Position numbers and translations under genes: made by a program. Below, one piece after another: positions 10,600 to 20,832 of a stretch of DNA of 64,000 bases. Within the stretch, counting starts at the first letter, position 1; every line of letters starts with the position of its first letter. The notes under the pieces are model-generated. The model was not told where the DNA came from and ran no database searches. It saw only the letters and a list, made by a program, of their open reading frames with translations. Source of the stretch: Rhyzopertha dominica. Lineage: Eukaryota; Arthropoda; Insecta; Coleoptera; Bostrichidae. The stretch is from positions 1,550,002 to 1,614,001 of the forward strand of contig QCXZ01000138.1 in the NCBI GenBank assembly GCA_025024175.1, written 5' to 3'.

Positions 10600-12425
10600 A
10601 TAGTTAAATATATGAATAATTGGGAAACCATTACCTACAAGTAGCTGCTTAAAATGAAGGTATCAAGTCGAACTCTCAAAAATGATTAATAATAATAAAA
10701 CTTATAAACGTAGATTTATTATGATTATTGATTGTGGTACTCAGTTATACCACTTGGTTATCATCTGAGAGAATATTATACGTTGGCATGAAGTAAGGAC
10801 AGGACTGCAGTGTATTTTACGTTTATATATACTCAAAATTTAGAGGGTGGTGAGTTAACAGCATTAAGTTTAAAACCGTGATTTCTTGAATATTGTAGTT
10901 AACGCCAACTGCTTGATATCCATGTACTGATACGATCTACAGACTGTCCGTGTTAATACAAAAAGCTTAAATAGTGCACACCAGAGGTCCCAATAAAAAT
11001 ACCTGCGGTTCACTACGTTCCATGGTAAGTAATGGCAGATTATTTTTTGAATTTTGCGATGGCGACCAAACAAGTAAAAACACAAAATCCAGAGCGTGAT
11101 CAAAACTAACACCTTAGTGTATCATCAACTGCACTGAATGCTTTTGAGTAACCTAATAAAAACCCGTAATTTATTCTAATCTGCATTTAATAATATATCA
11201 AGGATAGCAAAAAGTGTCAAAACCTAACTGGGCTATAAATTATTATATCACTCACACAAAACAGACTTGAGATTACACAACATCTGCTTTTAAGCTTAAT
11301 ACGTACTAATGGTGGTTGCATTATGGTGTAAATAATCCTCATCATCTATCTTGTCGATTTACAGAAAACTATATAAGGCTAAAATAAAAAAATCTCTACT
11401 TCAGGAATCTTTCTAAAATCAATTCAGGGGTTTCAAAATCTGAAAATAATAAGAACAATAACTGAAGTAGGTAGCGACAAAATTAAAAAACAACAGAAAA
11501 TATACCAGGTCAGGTCTATCGTTTTTTTTGGCAGCTTATATGTTATCATAATTGTTGTCTTGAGTATTCTTCAGTTGTTACTTAAATTTTTTCAAAGCTT
11601 CGTAAAAAAGTTGTGCCACTAGTTTGTCTATTATTCCAAAAATTGAGTAAGTGTGGGTGATATTGCGGAAAACATAAGTACGAGTTGCAAACGGAACAGC
11701 AGAAATGCCGTGAAAACTTTTTTTCTGTATAAAATCACTTGCAGTTCCTGTTCTTCGTAATTATCTGCGGTTAACGGTATACTAAATGTAATATCTCAGG
11801 TTTTCGAAATAACAGTTAATTGTATGCTTTGCAATAGTAACAAATTCTGTGCGATGGAATACCCGGTTTCACAAAGGGCAAGAACTTTCGTTCTAAAATC
11901 ATGACATGACACAAGCAATATTTTAATACTGAATTGTTTTGAAGATGTGTCTTTTTATAGACAAGGCCCAACAAAGGGTCTATTCTTGCTTACTATTCCT
12001 TCATTAGTTCTTATGTTGACAACGTCCTGTTACTGCATATACATATTCATAAAAATGTTATAATGTATGAGACTCCAAATTAATAGCACGTATAGTATAT
12101 GTTTCTGAAAACAAAGATAATCCTGTAGAACCTTTAATACTGACAAATTTCAATTACATATTAGTTATTCTTCGTTGGTTGAATGCAGTAATAAAAGATA
12201 AATTAAGTTCAAAACAGATGTTGCAAGTGTAGCCATGATTTTACAGAATCTGGTCTTGTCTCATTTCTTGACTGAGGATAGATTTGCTCTGCTTCTGTAT
12301 AATCAGCTAGCCATAATGCCTGAAGGACAGAGTGGTTTCCCAACAACATAAGGAACCTTTATACCCATCAATCATAATCGTAAAAATTAGTTTTCGAAAA
12401 AAAAATAAGTAAGTTTATAACAGAA
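10600..12425. other. AT-rich gene-free stretch
   Basis: No coding or mobile-element motif was recognised on either strand. The 80-codon frame at 11112-10870 (minus) is hydrophobic but shows no family features. Confidence 0.5.
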
Positions 12426-12440
12426 GAACATGAACATGAG

Positions 12441-12523
12441 AAATGCATGTCTATGCTGTGCTGTCTACACCTCAACCAACTGCAGATAGTACTATTTCGC
12501 TGTCATTACAGCTCATCAGTGCA
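12441..12523 (-). repeat. Exact inverted copy of the hammerhead segment
   Basis: All 83 bp are the reverse complement of 12794-12876. It carries the hammerhead core on the minus strand but lacks the outer stem I 5' strand. The inner stem I is weakened here, with four pairs next to the core instead of seven. Perfect identity of the arms points to a recent origin. Confidence 0.85.
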
Positions 12524-12728
12524 TTTTAATGTATGTTGGTTCTTGCCGTTAGCAAAAAGTGCCGTGGGGGCCTGCTGTCAAATTGAAGTATGCAGTTGCA
12601 TGCCAATTTGTCAGGCTACAGGTCACTTCCTTTAGGAAGTAGTACCCGTTAAGGCAGCTAGGTGGCTTTGTCATCATGTCAGTGTCATGCTGACAGATGG
12701 CATTGCCATCCTAAATTCTTACTTTCAT
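12520..12728 (+). repeat. Retrozyme-like unit body, copy 1
   Basis: Matches 12870-13078 with about four substitutions. It contains the palindrome GATGGCATTGCCATC near 12696-12710. A 21-bp piece (TGCTGACAGATGGCATTGCC and following T) recurs at about 22289-22309. Confidence 0.85.
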
Positions 12729-12762
12729 CATACCATTGTTTTGGTATATCGCAAAACCAGTT

Positions 12763-12866
12763 CTATGCCGTGCTGTCTACACTAGACCTAAACTGCACTG
12801 ATGAGCTGTAATGACAGCGAAATAGTACTATCTGCAGTTGGTTGAGGTGTAGACAGCACAGCATAG
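12763..12866 (+). ncRNA. Type I hammerhead ribozyme with extended stem I
   Basis: All conserved parts are present in order. Stem I inner helix: AACTGCA 12791-12797 with TGCAGTT 12833-12839. Core: CTGATGA 12798-12804. Stem II: GCTGT/ACAGC 12805-12818 with an AATG loop. GAA at 12819-12821. Stem III: ATA/TAT 12822-12831 with a GTAC loop. Cleavage-site C at 12832. Beyond an internal loop (12783-12790 and 12840-12846), stem I continues as 20 pairs (12763-12782 with 12847-12866, one mismatch). Self-cleavage is predicted after 12832. Natural hammerheads use loops in stems I and II for tertiary contacts. The fold was derived by eye. Confidence 0.8.
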
Positions 12867-12869
12867 ACA

Positions 12870-13078
12870 TGCATTTTAATGTATGTTGGTTCTTGCCGTT
12901 AGCAAAAAGTGCCGTGGGCGCCTGCTGTCGAATTGAAGTATGCAGTTGCATGCCAATTTGTCAGGCTACAGGTCACTTCCTTTAGGAAGTAGTACCGGTT
13001 AAGGCAGCTAGGTGGCTTTGTCATCATGTCAGTGTCATGCTGACAGATAGCATTGCCATCCTAAATTCTTACTTTCAT
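12870..13078 (+). repeat. Retrozyme-like unit body, copy 2
   Basis: Second direct copy, starting 350 bp after the first and running into the right target duplication. Confidence 0.85.
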
Positions 13079-13089
13079 GAGCATGAGAA

Positions 13090-13675
13090 GCTTTTGAAAT
13101 GGATGGCCCAGAAAAAGAATCGATCAATAACTGATCCGTTACTTTAGACTACGAAAATTAAGTCTTCACAGACCATGTTCATACCATCATAAAAATTACA
13201 ATATGAACAGAGTCGCTTGTTATCATAAACTGAAGGTCTTTATGAAAGAAACAAATAAATGATACGATCCCAAAAAGCTAGAGGTTTTCTTGATGAATAA
13301 TACCTAAGTACACCCGATAATACTTACATGTTCCTGTAGAATTTTCTTATTTGTGGCATTTTTGGGTGGTGTAGAAAAAGCGATAGGTATGTACAATTGA
13401 CGGTTTAGTGATGTCAAGGGTAAATATATAGTTCTGATCGTTAACATACTTCCATAAAAAACTGAGAAGGAGGATAATTGTAATATTTGATAATAGTAAC
13501 ATTTAGTATACGAAGAAGTATTCTTTAAGGCCTCAAATATAAGAACGCAAGGTGCATCAGACAAGTTGTTAGCATTAATACTGTTGGAAGATGTCTTGCT
13601 CTTATGCAGGTTACTAGAAATTACATATGCCGATAAATATACTGATGACCAATGGAGGAATAGTTGCCGACCAAC
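13090..13675. other. AT-rich stretch, nothing recognised
   Basis: An 86-codon minus-strand frame at 13564-13304 is without recognisable features. Confidence 0.5.
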
Positions 13676-13688
13676 TTAAACCATAGAT

Positions 13689-13918
13689 AAATAGTAAGTG
13701 GACGCTCCTTTAGTACTTTATTCTTAAAACGGTAACCAGTTTCGAGGCTATTAATACCTCCTCATCATCGGACCATCGGAATAAATCATTGAATAGCGTC
13801 AGAATGACAATGGTTTATTCCGATGGTCCGATGATGAGGCAGCATTAATAACCGCGAAACCAGTTACCGTTTTAAGAATAAAGGAATTTTTAAAAATAAA
13901 GGCATTATTATACTCATA
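13689..13918 (+). mobile_element. 230-bp foldback insertion with 13-bp target duplication
   Basis: TTAAACCATAGAT occurs exactly on both sides (13676-13688 and 13919-13931). Inside is a long inverted repeat (about 13716-13788 and 13812-13881), TTTATTCTTAAAACGGTAAC on the left and its reverse complement on the right. The right arm reads ATGATGA (13840-13846), a possible stem II, then GAAACCAGTT, a degraded hammerhead-like core. No coding. It is probably a non-autonomous relative of PLE terminal repeats. Confidence 0.65.
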
Positions 13919-13931
13919 TTAAACCATAGAT

Positions 13932-14480
13932 GCTGGATGTGTTGAAGAGACTAAAAAGGAAGGACTTGTAACTAAAGTTGTCAACCAAGCGAGTCCCTTT
14001 CAACTTATAAGGCAGAAAAATATTGTGAAAATGCAACTCCAAGTACTGAGGGTGGCATACGAAATTCAAATAATGAAAAGTGTGGCTTCAGTATTTTTTA
14101 CATAGATAGGTACTTTGCTCTACGTTTGTAGTCCAGCTAATACATCTTCTATTTCTCTGGCTTTGGGTGAAGTGGTGAATTCACGCTTCGTTCATGATCC
14201 GAAAAATATTCTTCGGGTTTTCTACAAAGTTTTCAATATAAACAACATATCAGTATCCATGATGTCAAGAAGTTTCTCACAACTAAGATGTGTGAATTTC
14301 CTTCATTTCTAAAATTATACCATAAGTAGTACCAATGCTTTCGGTGCTTCTCTGACATCAGATCTTCAAAGGAGGCGTCATAGATTATCTGAAAATCTGT
14401 CTTCTCTTGAAACTTGTCGTCCGCGAATTTTACAGTTTTACGAATGTGATCCATCATTGACCATTGAGGCATAATCTTAA
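13932..14480 (-). other. Decayed open frame, host of the foldback
   Basis: A minus-strand frame at 14472-14233 gives 79 residues with KFADDKFQEKTDFQIIYDAS, and related-looking coding continues in other frames toward 13940. It suggests an old coding sequence, perhaps a transposon, but I cannot name it. Confidence 0.2.
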
Positions 14481-14499
14481 TCTTCTACTTGCAGAAGAT

Positions 14500-15095
14500 G
14501 GCATGTCATGCCGGCAACACTGTCAAGGAGGGCATCGATGACGTGATGGAAATTGGTCGCCGGTCCACATGTATTGAGCCGCAATGAGTATGTAGTTTGG
14601 TGCATGTCCTATCCCAAGCTGGCGACTGTGGAGTAGGTCATTAACCTGGCCCATGTGTGTATGTGTGTGTGCACGCACTGCACGCGAACTGAAAACTGGC
14701 GGGAAAAATGCGCCGTGCGTCTGATGCACCTTGCCGCTGCTGCTGCTGGCTTGTTGTCTTCGAACGCAGGAAGGAAGTTTATGTTTATTATTTTAATTAT
14801 CGTTATGTTGCGAGCGTGTGGAAAATAATTTCAGATACGTTGATACTACGATGTGAATTAATTTTATGGCCATTGTATGCACCGAGCCGGCTTTACTTTT
14901 TTCGCCTCGTAACGTAGGCAGCCGAGGGAAATGACTGTTGTCTGGGGAAATTTACTGGTGCTAATTTAACAATTTGTCGGGGCACGGTGGTCTTCGTTGA
15001 ATGCGCTAATGCATTTGGCTTCCATCAACGAATGAGCTGTTTCGTAACGATATGCCAAACTGACCGCATGCGGCTGGTTATCCCTATTTAAGACT
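14500..15095. other. GC-richer non-coding block
   Basis: Marked shift to GC-rich, CpG-containing sequence. Short runs CTGCTGCTGCTG (about 14736) and GTGTGTATGTGTGTGTGC (about 14654). Open frames on both strands (14523-14729 minus, 14708-14917 plus) overlap and lack recognisable domains. Regulatory or unique host DNA is the likely reading. Confidence 0.25.
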
Positions 15096-15265
15096 AATTT
15101 CTCTTCGTCGACTTCCTTAATTTTTGTAACACAAAACAAAACACAAGGTCAGACCTTGAATACAATTTTGACACAAAAATAGTAAATGACGTTATTTAGA
15201 TATAGCTTTTGTCATAAGGTCAATATACTCCTTTACACACATCAGGCACCAAATGGAACTGCCAT

Positions 15266-15790
15266 TTGAGCCTAATTCAATACAACACCGCAACACACAC
15301 CTGTAGTACACATCTTAGTAAAGACTTATACTCCTTTTGGACAATATTCTGTACCTATAAAATAGATATTATTAAAAATTTGTTACTAGATTTGTTTGAC
15401 AGGTATGCACCGCTGAAATTAAATAAACTACAAGGTAATCCTAAAAAAACAAGCCCTTGATAAATGGATATTAGCTGTTATCCTGATTCGGGTGTAAAGG
15501 CCGTCGTCAGTTGGCATTGCTTTCTAACGTTTCGCTAGCACGAGTGGCAAGCTTCTTCAGAGGTCCTTCCATCTCCGGTGCTGGATGTAGACAGTCTACT
15601 AGCTGGCGAAACGACGACGGCCTTTAGACCCGAATCAGGACAACAGCTCATCACCTGGCATCAGCGAAAGCCCTAACCAATTCGTCACATGGATATTAGC
15701 TCACTGGGAAGATTTCGAAGACTACGAAATTTTACTAATCAAGCTGAAGCGTGAAAAAAAAGCCTAAATATCAAAGTCGATATTCTAAAA
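15266..15790 (+). pseudogene. LINE fragment, region between endonuclease and RT
   Basis: The plus strand reads DIIKNLLLDLFDRYAPLKL (about 15360-15420), the block near the end of the LINE endonuclease domain. After removal of an insertion at 15477-15688 it continues as WILAHWEDFEDYEILLIKLK (about 15693-15755). With the RT pieces at 16656-17030 on the same strand this is probably one LINE broken by two insertions. Confidence 0.6.
15477..15688 (-). mobile_element. 212-bp foldback insertion inside a LINE, 13-bp target duplication
   Basis: ATGGATATTAGCT flanks it exactly (15464-15476 and 15689-15701). Arms of 36 bp with two mismatches (15473-15508 and 15613-15648) form a hairpin-capable inverted repeat. 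The minus strand carries CTGAAGA, a hairpin with GCT...AGC, and GAAACGTT (about 15563-15523), matching the order of a minimal hammerhead core. Removing it plus one target copy rejoins the interrupted LINE. It resembles the 13689-13918 element in size and target duplication. Confidence 0.7.
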
Positions 15791-15799
15791 CCAGTTAGA

Positions 15800-16249
15800 A
15801 AACCTAATATTTATTCATCCAACAAAAAAATATTATCTATTTCGTATCCGCATCAAATAATTGTAACAGCAGTCCATCGATCTCGATGGAGAATTTCGAA
15901 ATTGATATGCGTATTACGGATCGTCAAAATAAACACAGTGCGAATCGATCCACTAAAATATTGGTTATTATGAATCGATTCGATTTTGTACATCACTAAT
16001 TTACTTATGGAACACAGAAACAAAAATGAAGGAAATATTTCTTTATTAGGCCAGTATTATAAGCTTTCCACTTAAATTACTTATTTTATTGTGTCTGTGT
16101 TGTACCTACAGCCTTACTGTTCTTTGAGCTACAGCATCAGATTATTATAGCAGGTGATTTTTCTGCCATATTTGAGCTTACTGACGGTGCTAGGGTGTAA
16201 AGTTGTATGCAAAGATATCATTTAAACAAATACATACCACGCGTGGGGC
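15800..16249. other. Unassigned sequence between LINE pieces
   Basis: Possibly decayed LINE. It contains several ATCGAT-type words near 15875-15975, including a CCATCGA/TCGATGG inverted pair. Nothing more specific is visible. Confidence 0.4.
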
Positions 16250-16623
16250 AAAAGCGGAACTATCATAAAAAGAATAGAGACATACGCGACGAAATACTAA
16301 GGACAAATCTAGAAGAAAAACAGCCCACGTATTAAGGAAGACCTGAGAACTAAGCGGAGACCAACGAAAAAGAGGAAAACCGTGCTTTAGAACGAAAACA
16401 ACTATAGAGAGGATAATTGAGAAGTCGGGGAGAAACGAAGAATAATAGCTAGAAATGATAAGGAACAAGAAATTAATCGAGCTACTCTGAAGTGGAACAA
16501 TGATGGCAACAGCACCAAAAAAACATTCAAAGAAAATGAATGTACCTATATAACCTTCCCATCCCAGTCCTTATATTTCCTTAACATGCGCTAGGCAGTC
16601 GCACTACTAGCAGTCAGCATGTG
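16250..16623 (+). repeat. Unclassified dispersed repeat, copy 1
   Basis: About 370 bp matching 40813-41197 at roughly 85% by eye, in the same orientation. Shared landmarks: CATAAAAAGAATAGAGAC, AACTAAGCGGAGACCAACGA, AATAATAGCTAGAAATGATA and CTAGGCAGTCGCAC. Copy 1 lacks 16 bp next to a GAACT microhomology. Basic-residue-rich frames are broken in both copies. It interrupts the LINE at 15266-17030. Confidence 0.8.
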
Positions 16624-16655
16624 ACGTTCTGGCCGTGTTAATCACACATTGCTAT

Positions 16656-17030
16656 TTGGAATACTTCAGTATATAGGCTTTAGTGATAAAGCAGTTCAAT
16701 TTGTGATGTATAGACAAAATAGAAGTCAGTCAGTGATATATAAGGGACCAGTAAATTAACAGTAAATAACGGGGTTTCGCAAAGTTCTATACTCAGTATA
16801 TTGTTGTTAGCTATTTTCACTCTTTTTTATATACAGTTTGAAAATTCATTTTTATGCGGACGATATGCAAATATATTTATATCCCACTACCACGCAGAAG
16901 TACAAATAGAAAATCGAATAATAAATCGAGACACTCTCTCATTTGCAGCTAATAACTACTGTTTAATTTTGAATACTTTAAAAGCTTATGTTATGCTCTT
17001 TATGTATATGTACATCTAGATTTTTTTTGT
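16656..17030 (+). pseudogene. LINE reverse transcriptase relic
   Basis: The plus strand reads YIGFSDKAVQFVMYRQNRSQ and SVIYKGPV, then NNGVSQSSIL (the N-G-V-P-Q-G-S block), then FYADDMQIY-like sequence after a frame change (CGRYANIFI in the shifted frame, about 16857). AEVQIENRIINRDTLSF and LILNTLKAYVMLF follow. The order and spacing are those of LINE RT motifs B to D. It is heavily decayed. Confidence 0.75.
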
Positions 17031-17639
17031 AAACGAATTTCACCATTCAAATTACTAAATAACTCCCACAAAAGACAAGCCTTTCTAAGTGACGAATATA
17101 AAGCACACAAGGTTTCTATATTTCACAACTANTTGTGACATNAGACTGAATATGAACAGTTGTTTTCAATTTAATCTGAACTAGCACTGTATAAAGAAGA
17201 ACCTTNACATATAGGCCGNTCTCACTTACCTGATTTAGCGCCCTTGTCCCTTGTGTCATTGACCTTTGAAATGTGTTTGTGACATTCAGGAACCCAACGC
17301 TCTTTTATATGGTAATATTAATCTTTTTTGCATAGTCGATACTACGTTTCTTCTATTTTGTGGGTTGCCCATCCAGTTTTGCCTGCAGATTTTGCACTTT
17401 CAATATAAGCCGCTAACGTGCCTAAAAATAAAGTCAGTCCCGGGTGCCTCGCTCGCTATCTAAAAAATGGATGGCAAATCTCTACTAAAGGTTTAGAAAA
17501 TCAGCATGAAAATTTATAGTTTGTTTCATATCCATAGCATAATAAAGGGAAATGACTGGAAGAGAAATACGAATATGTAGAAAATGCTTCATTAATATAC
17601 CGTTACGCCACAGGAGATATTAGGGAGAGGACGCTCATA
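17031..17639. other. AT-rich stretch, nothing recognised
   Basis: No gene. It contains several ambiguous bases (N) at about 17132-17219. Confidence 0.5.
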
Positions 17640-18960
17640 ATAAAAATTATAAGATGTCATAATTTTATTTGTCATATTTTGTAAACAGCCTAGTAGTATG
17701 AATATGTAGTGACTTTAGTAAAACGATCAAGCTAACGACTTAACCTATACATCATCTGTTTTTTGAAACTTTCCACAGAGCATACTTTAGTAAACAAATC
17801 AAAGTGTTCATTAAAATGAATAATGAATAAGGAGGTTCGGAAGCTAGGCATTGATAAATGGTGGACATATCTAAGAGATAAATCAGTGTAATGCAAGCTG
17901 CGACGACTATGAAACTTATCACGCAAATATTTTGGCGAAGAGGATCGAAAGACACGAAACAAAAAAGTTGCAAGGTGGTAATGAAAAAGTTGATCAATTT
18001 TCAACCATTTAAGTTGCTGTATGTACTTACTTATACGAGCATACTTTTTTAGTCCAAATATGTATCTGCAGCAGTTATTCTGCACCTTCTGAAGCCTGTA
18101 TCTATTAATGGCATCGAGACAAGGAAAATATACCGTAAAACAGTAAAGTAAGTGATTTAAAGTTGACGATGATATGATTAGAGTACAACAGCTTTAAAGC
18201 AACATAACATTTTTTAATAACAGAAGACACGTGATTTTTAAAACGAAGATCATTATCTATACTTAAACCAAGACTTTTGATCCTTTCATGTACAGGCAGT
18301 TGATTATGGTCCACATATACATTAATATAATCCTTCACAAAACATTTTTGTGACGATTTTGACGCAAAGTATACTACAGAACACTTATTGCTGTTCAACT
18401 TTAAGTTAATGTTACTAGAACATTCACTAATGCTGCCTAGGTCCTCATTCATTTCTAAGCATGCCCTCTCTATGTTCTGTGGGTTGAAATGGTGTAAAAG
18501 GTAAGTATCGTCAGCGTATGCGACGCAAGTTGAAAATTTGGGCTTTGAGAGTAAACCAGCGGTGTAAATTAAANACAGAATTGGTCNCAGGATAGATCCT
18601 TGAGGGACTNCCGACGTCACTCTGCCGACATCAGACATTTCGCCACCCAACAAGACTCGCTGGCACCTATTGAGCAAATAAGATGGGAAGAAATTAACAG
18701 AAACCTCATCAAAACCGTAGTAAGTCAATTTACTGCAAAGCAACACATGATCCAGTGTATCAAAAGCTTTCGAAAAATCCAATGAGACCAAAAGACTTGC
18801 CCTACCAGCATCGAGGGATCCAATGCACTCGTCCACCAAATGAGTCAACGCAGTTGTTGTACTGTAATGAGTACGAAAACCTGACTGGTTTTCGGGTATA
18901 ATTTTAGCTTTAGAAACATAATCATATATTTGTCTATGAAGAAACTTTTCACATACAAAT
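17640..18960 (-). pseudogene. LINE reverse transcriptase, CR1-like, 5' truncated
   Basis: The best-preserved RT here. From 18958 down, the minus strand reads FLHRQIYDYVSKAKIIPENQ, SGFRTHYSTTTAL, VSLDFSKAFDTLDHVLL (motif A), VPQGSIL (with N-derived gaps), CVAYADDTYLLHHF (motif C intact), NLKLNSNKCSVVYF and IKSLGLSIDNDLRFK, open for 247 codons (18848-18105). One frame change near 18115 joins the C-terminal part, QKVQNNCCRYIFGLKKYAR to the stop at 17732. The endonuclease is missing, as expected of a 5'-truncated insertion. An overlapping plus-strand frame at 18600 is a shadow. Confidence 0.88.
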
Positions 18961-19640
18961 AAACGATGCGTTTAATCAAAACTTTACAAACGCAAAAAAA
19001 GTTTACGAATTAAATTTCCTATCAGACTTTATTAAAAAAAAAGAAAATACTTAAAAATAAAAAGTTCCAGAGGTTTTAATAGTTGAGGTACGCTAAAAAC
19101 GCATATTCTTCTTGCTTGAATTTCACAAAAGTTTCACAGTTTTTGTTTTCAAGTATTCATTAACAACTACCAAAAATGGTCAACTACATTTGATTAGTTT
19201 AGAAGTTTTGAAGAAGATTTTTTGTTCAGCTTTGAAAATCTTATAACTTTTTACCTGTGCCTGTTAGCTTATAAGTTTATTTAGACAATCGTCTTTATTT
19301 TGTGTGTATTATTTATGGTTATTGTATTTCCCACATATTCTGACTCACCCTGTAGGTACAACAGCAGAAATTCTTCTTAAGCGAATATCAATGCCGTCAT
19401 TACGCTTACGTGTCACTTGCGGTCAATTAGGCTATATTTAGCATAATGTTGGATTTTGATTTTGAACCTCTAATCACTACTGATGATAAGACTTGTGCAC
19501 TTAATCGCTGCGAACGCCCATTACTTCAGGAGGATGGTCATCATTTTACAATGGAGATTGGGTTGTGGAGGACGTGCTCTCTTGAACGTGGCAAGCGAAA
19601 AAACTGAAGTCTTAGTACCGGTTTTACAGCAAATAATTAT
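18961..19640. other. AT-rich stretch with a possible transposon terminus
   Basis: No gene. CTGACTCACCCTGTA at about 19340-19354 resembles mariner-type terminal sequence, but no partner end was found. Confidence 0.35.
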
Positions 19641-19641
19641 A

Positions 19642-19702
19642 CAGGATGTTTCACGAATGATAATGAACCCGACGAAATTAAAAATGCAACCCAAAATACA
19701 TT
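19642..19702 (+). repeat. Left terminal inverted repeat
   Basis: Matches the reverse complement of 20833-20893 for about 60 bp (ATTAAAAATGCAACCCAAAA shared in both). Confidence 0.85.
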
Positions 19703-19849
19703 AGCAGAGGTAACATTGATAATTGTTCATCGTTTTAAAAAATATAGAATGTAGAGAGCGGTATAAATTCGTAAATTTTGACATAAATTTCAATCATTTG
19801 CTTTAAGTGAATTCGGTATTGTAAAACAAATTTTATTTTTGAAAAATGT

Positions 19850-20650
19850 TTATTCAATGACATTAATGTTATAAATGCTACAGGCATCACGTATTTCATT
19901 TTCTAAATGTTCTACACTTCCAATTGGTGTTTGGTATACTTGCTCTTTTACCATTCCCCAGAGAAAAAAATCGAAAGGAGTAAGGTCCGGGCTTCTCGGT
20001 GGGCAAGGATTAATTGAACCTCTTCCTATCCATTGGTTAGGCAAAACCAAAACAAGATGATTTCGTACTATTTTATGATAATGCGTAGGTGCCCCATCTT
20101 GTTGGACGCATAGATCTTGTCTTACTTGTAAATTAACATTTTGCAGAAGTACCTGTAAAATGTTTCTTAAAAAAATTTAGATAAGACATTCGTCGAGTAG
20201 ATAGTTTGAAAATGTCCTCGAATCCAACATGGATTTTCTTGCGCATAATAATGCATGTTATGTTTGTTAACTCCACCATTATTAGAAAATCTTGCTTCAT
20301 CTGAGAAGCAAATGTTGTCATAAAATCTTACATTCAAATTTTGGTGTTCCCGAAAAAAGTTACAAAAAAGCAGTCTTTTAGGATAATCTGTCTCCTTTAA
20401 GGCTTGAACCAATTGCAAGTGATACGGATAAAATTGATTGCCTTTAATTATTCGGTGTACTGAAGACAGACTAATACCGGTTGCTCTTGAGACTACCCTT
20501 TGAGTAATATAAGGATTTTCGTCATTTCCAATACCCTAATTTCATTGTCAGGGCCTGTTGCTGTTCTTTCTCTTGACTTTTTCAGTGGTGGTCAGTTTGT
20601 CCTTAAAGTTAATTCAAGTCTCTTGAAAATTGTAGCGACAGGAGCTCTTC
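19850..20650 (-). pseudogene. Mariner-like transposase, internally deleted
   Basis: In order on the minus strand: a helix-turn-helix part (NPYITQRV-like and SLSSVHRIIKGNQFYPYH, about 20520-20420), LQLVQALKETDYPKRLLFCNF, ICFSDEARFSNNGGVNKHNM (first catalytic Asp), then a jump from YSTNV to LSKFFKKHF (20190), QDGAPTHY (second Asp, about 20100) and PPRSPDLTPFDFFLWG (third Asp, about 19990). Roughly 40 residues seem lost between the first two catalytic blocks, and frame changes occur near 20160 and 20060. Confidence 0.85.
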
Positions 20651-20832
20651 TATTTGGAAAATTTTACTCTATTTTTTTTGTATTCACCATAAAACAAAAT
20701 CATATCTGTTTTTCATCATTTGAATACATTTTAATAAATACAGTGACAGGAACTATAGCGCATAGCGGTAATGGATTCCCAATTTATTTTTAAAATAATA
20801 CCATTATGTAAAATAACCACATTGCCTATGAG

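Larger units (their letters stand above)
12443..13075 (+). mobile_element. Retrozyme-like hammerhead element, partial dimer
   Basis: A 633-bp insertion bounded by CATGAACATGAGAA (12429-12442) and CATGAGCATGAGAA (13076-13089), a 14-bp direct repeat with one difference that looks like a target-site duplication. Inside, two 209-bp copies about 98% identical lie 350 bp apart (12520-12728 and 12870-13078). The 83-bp segment before the second copy (12794-12876) is present before the first copy in exact inverted form (12441-12523). The element codes for no protein. A 350-bp tandem unit with a type I hammerhead and a target duplication matches the described organisation of animal retrozymes. The inverted 5' piece resembles twin-priming products of target-primed reverse transcription. 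Confidence 0.75.

Noticed and set aside
12447..12951. Open frames of 62 codons on both strands in the 12.4-13.0 kb element, with identical peptide segments
   Set aside because: They are the two strands of the exact inverted repeat of the hammerhead element; the structure explains them better than coding.
15860..15990. ATCGAT-rich region as a regulatory cluster
   Set aside because: A similar word set (ACTAAAATATTGGT) at about 30165 suggests a shared repeat relic rather than an enhancer.
18600..18785. Plus-strand 61-codon frame
   Set aside because: A shadow of the well-supported minus-strand LINE reverse transcriptase.
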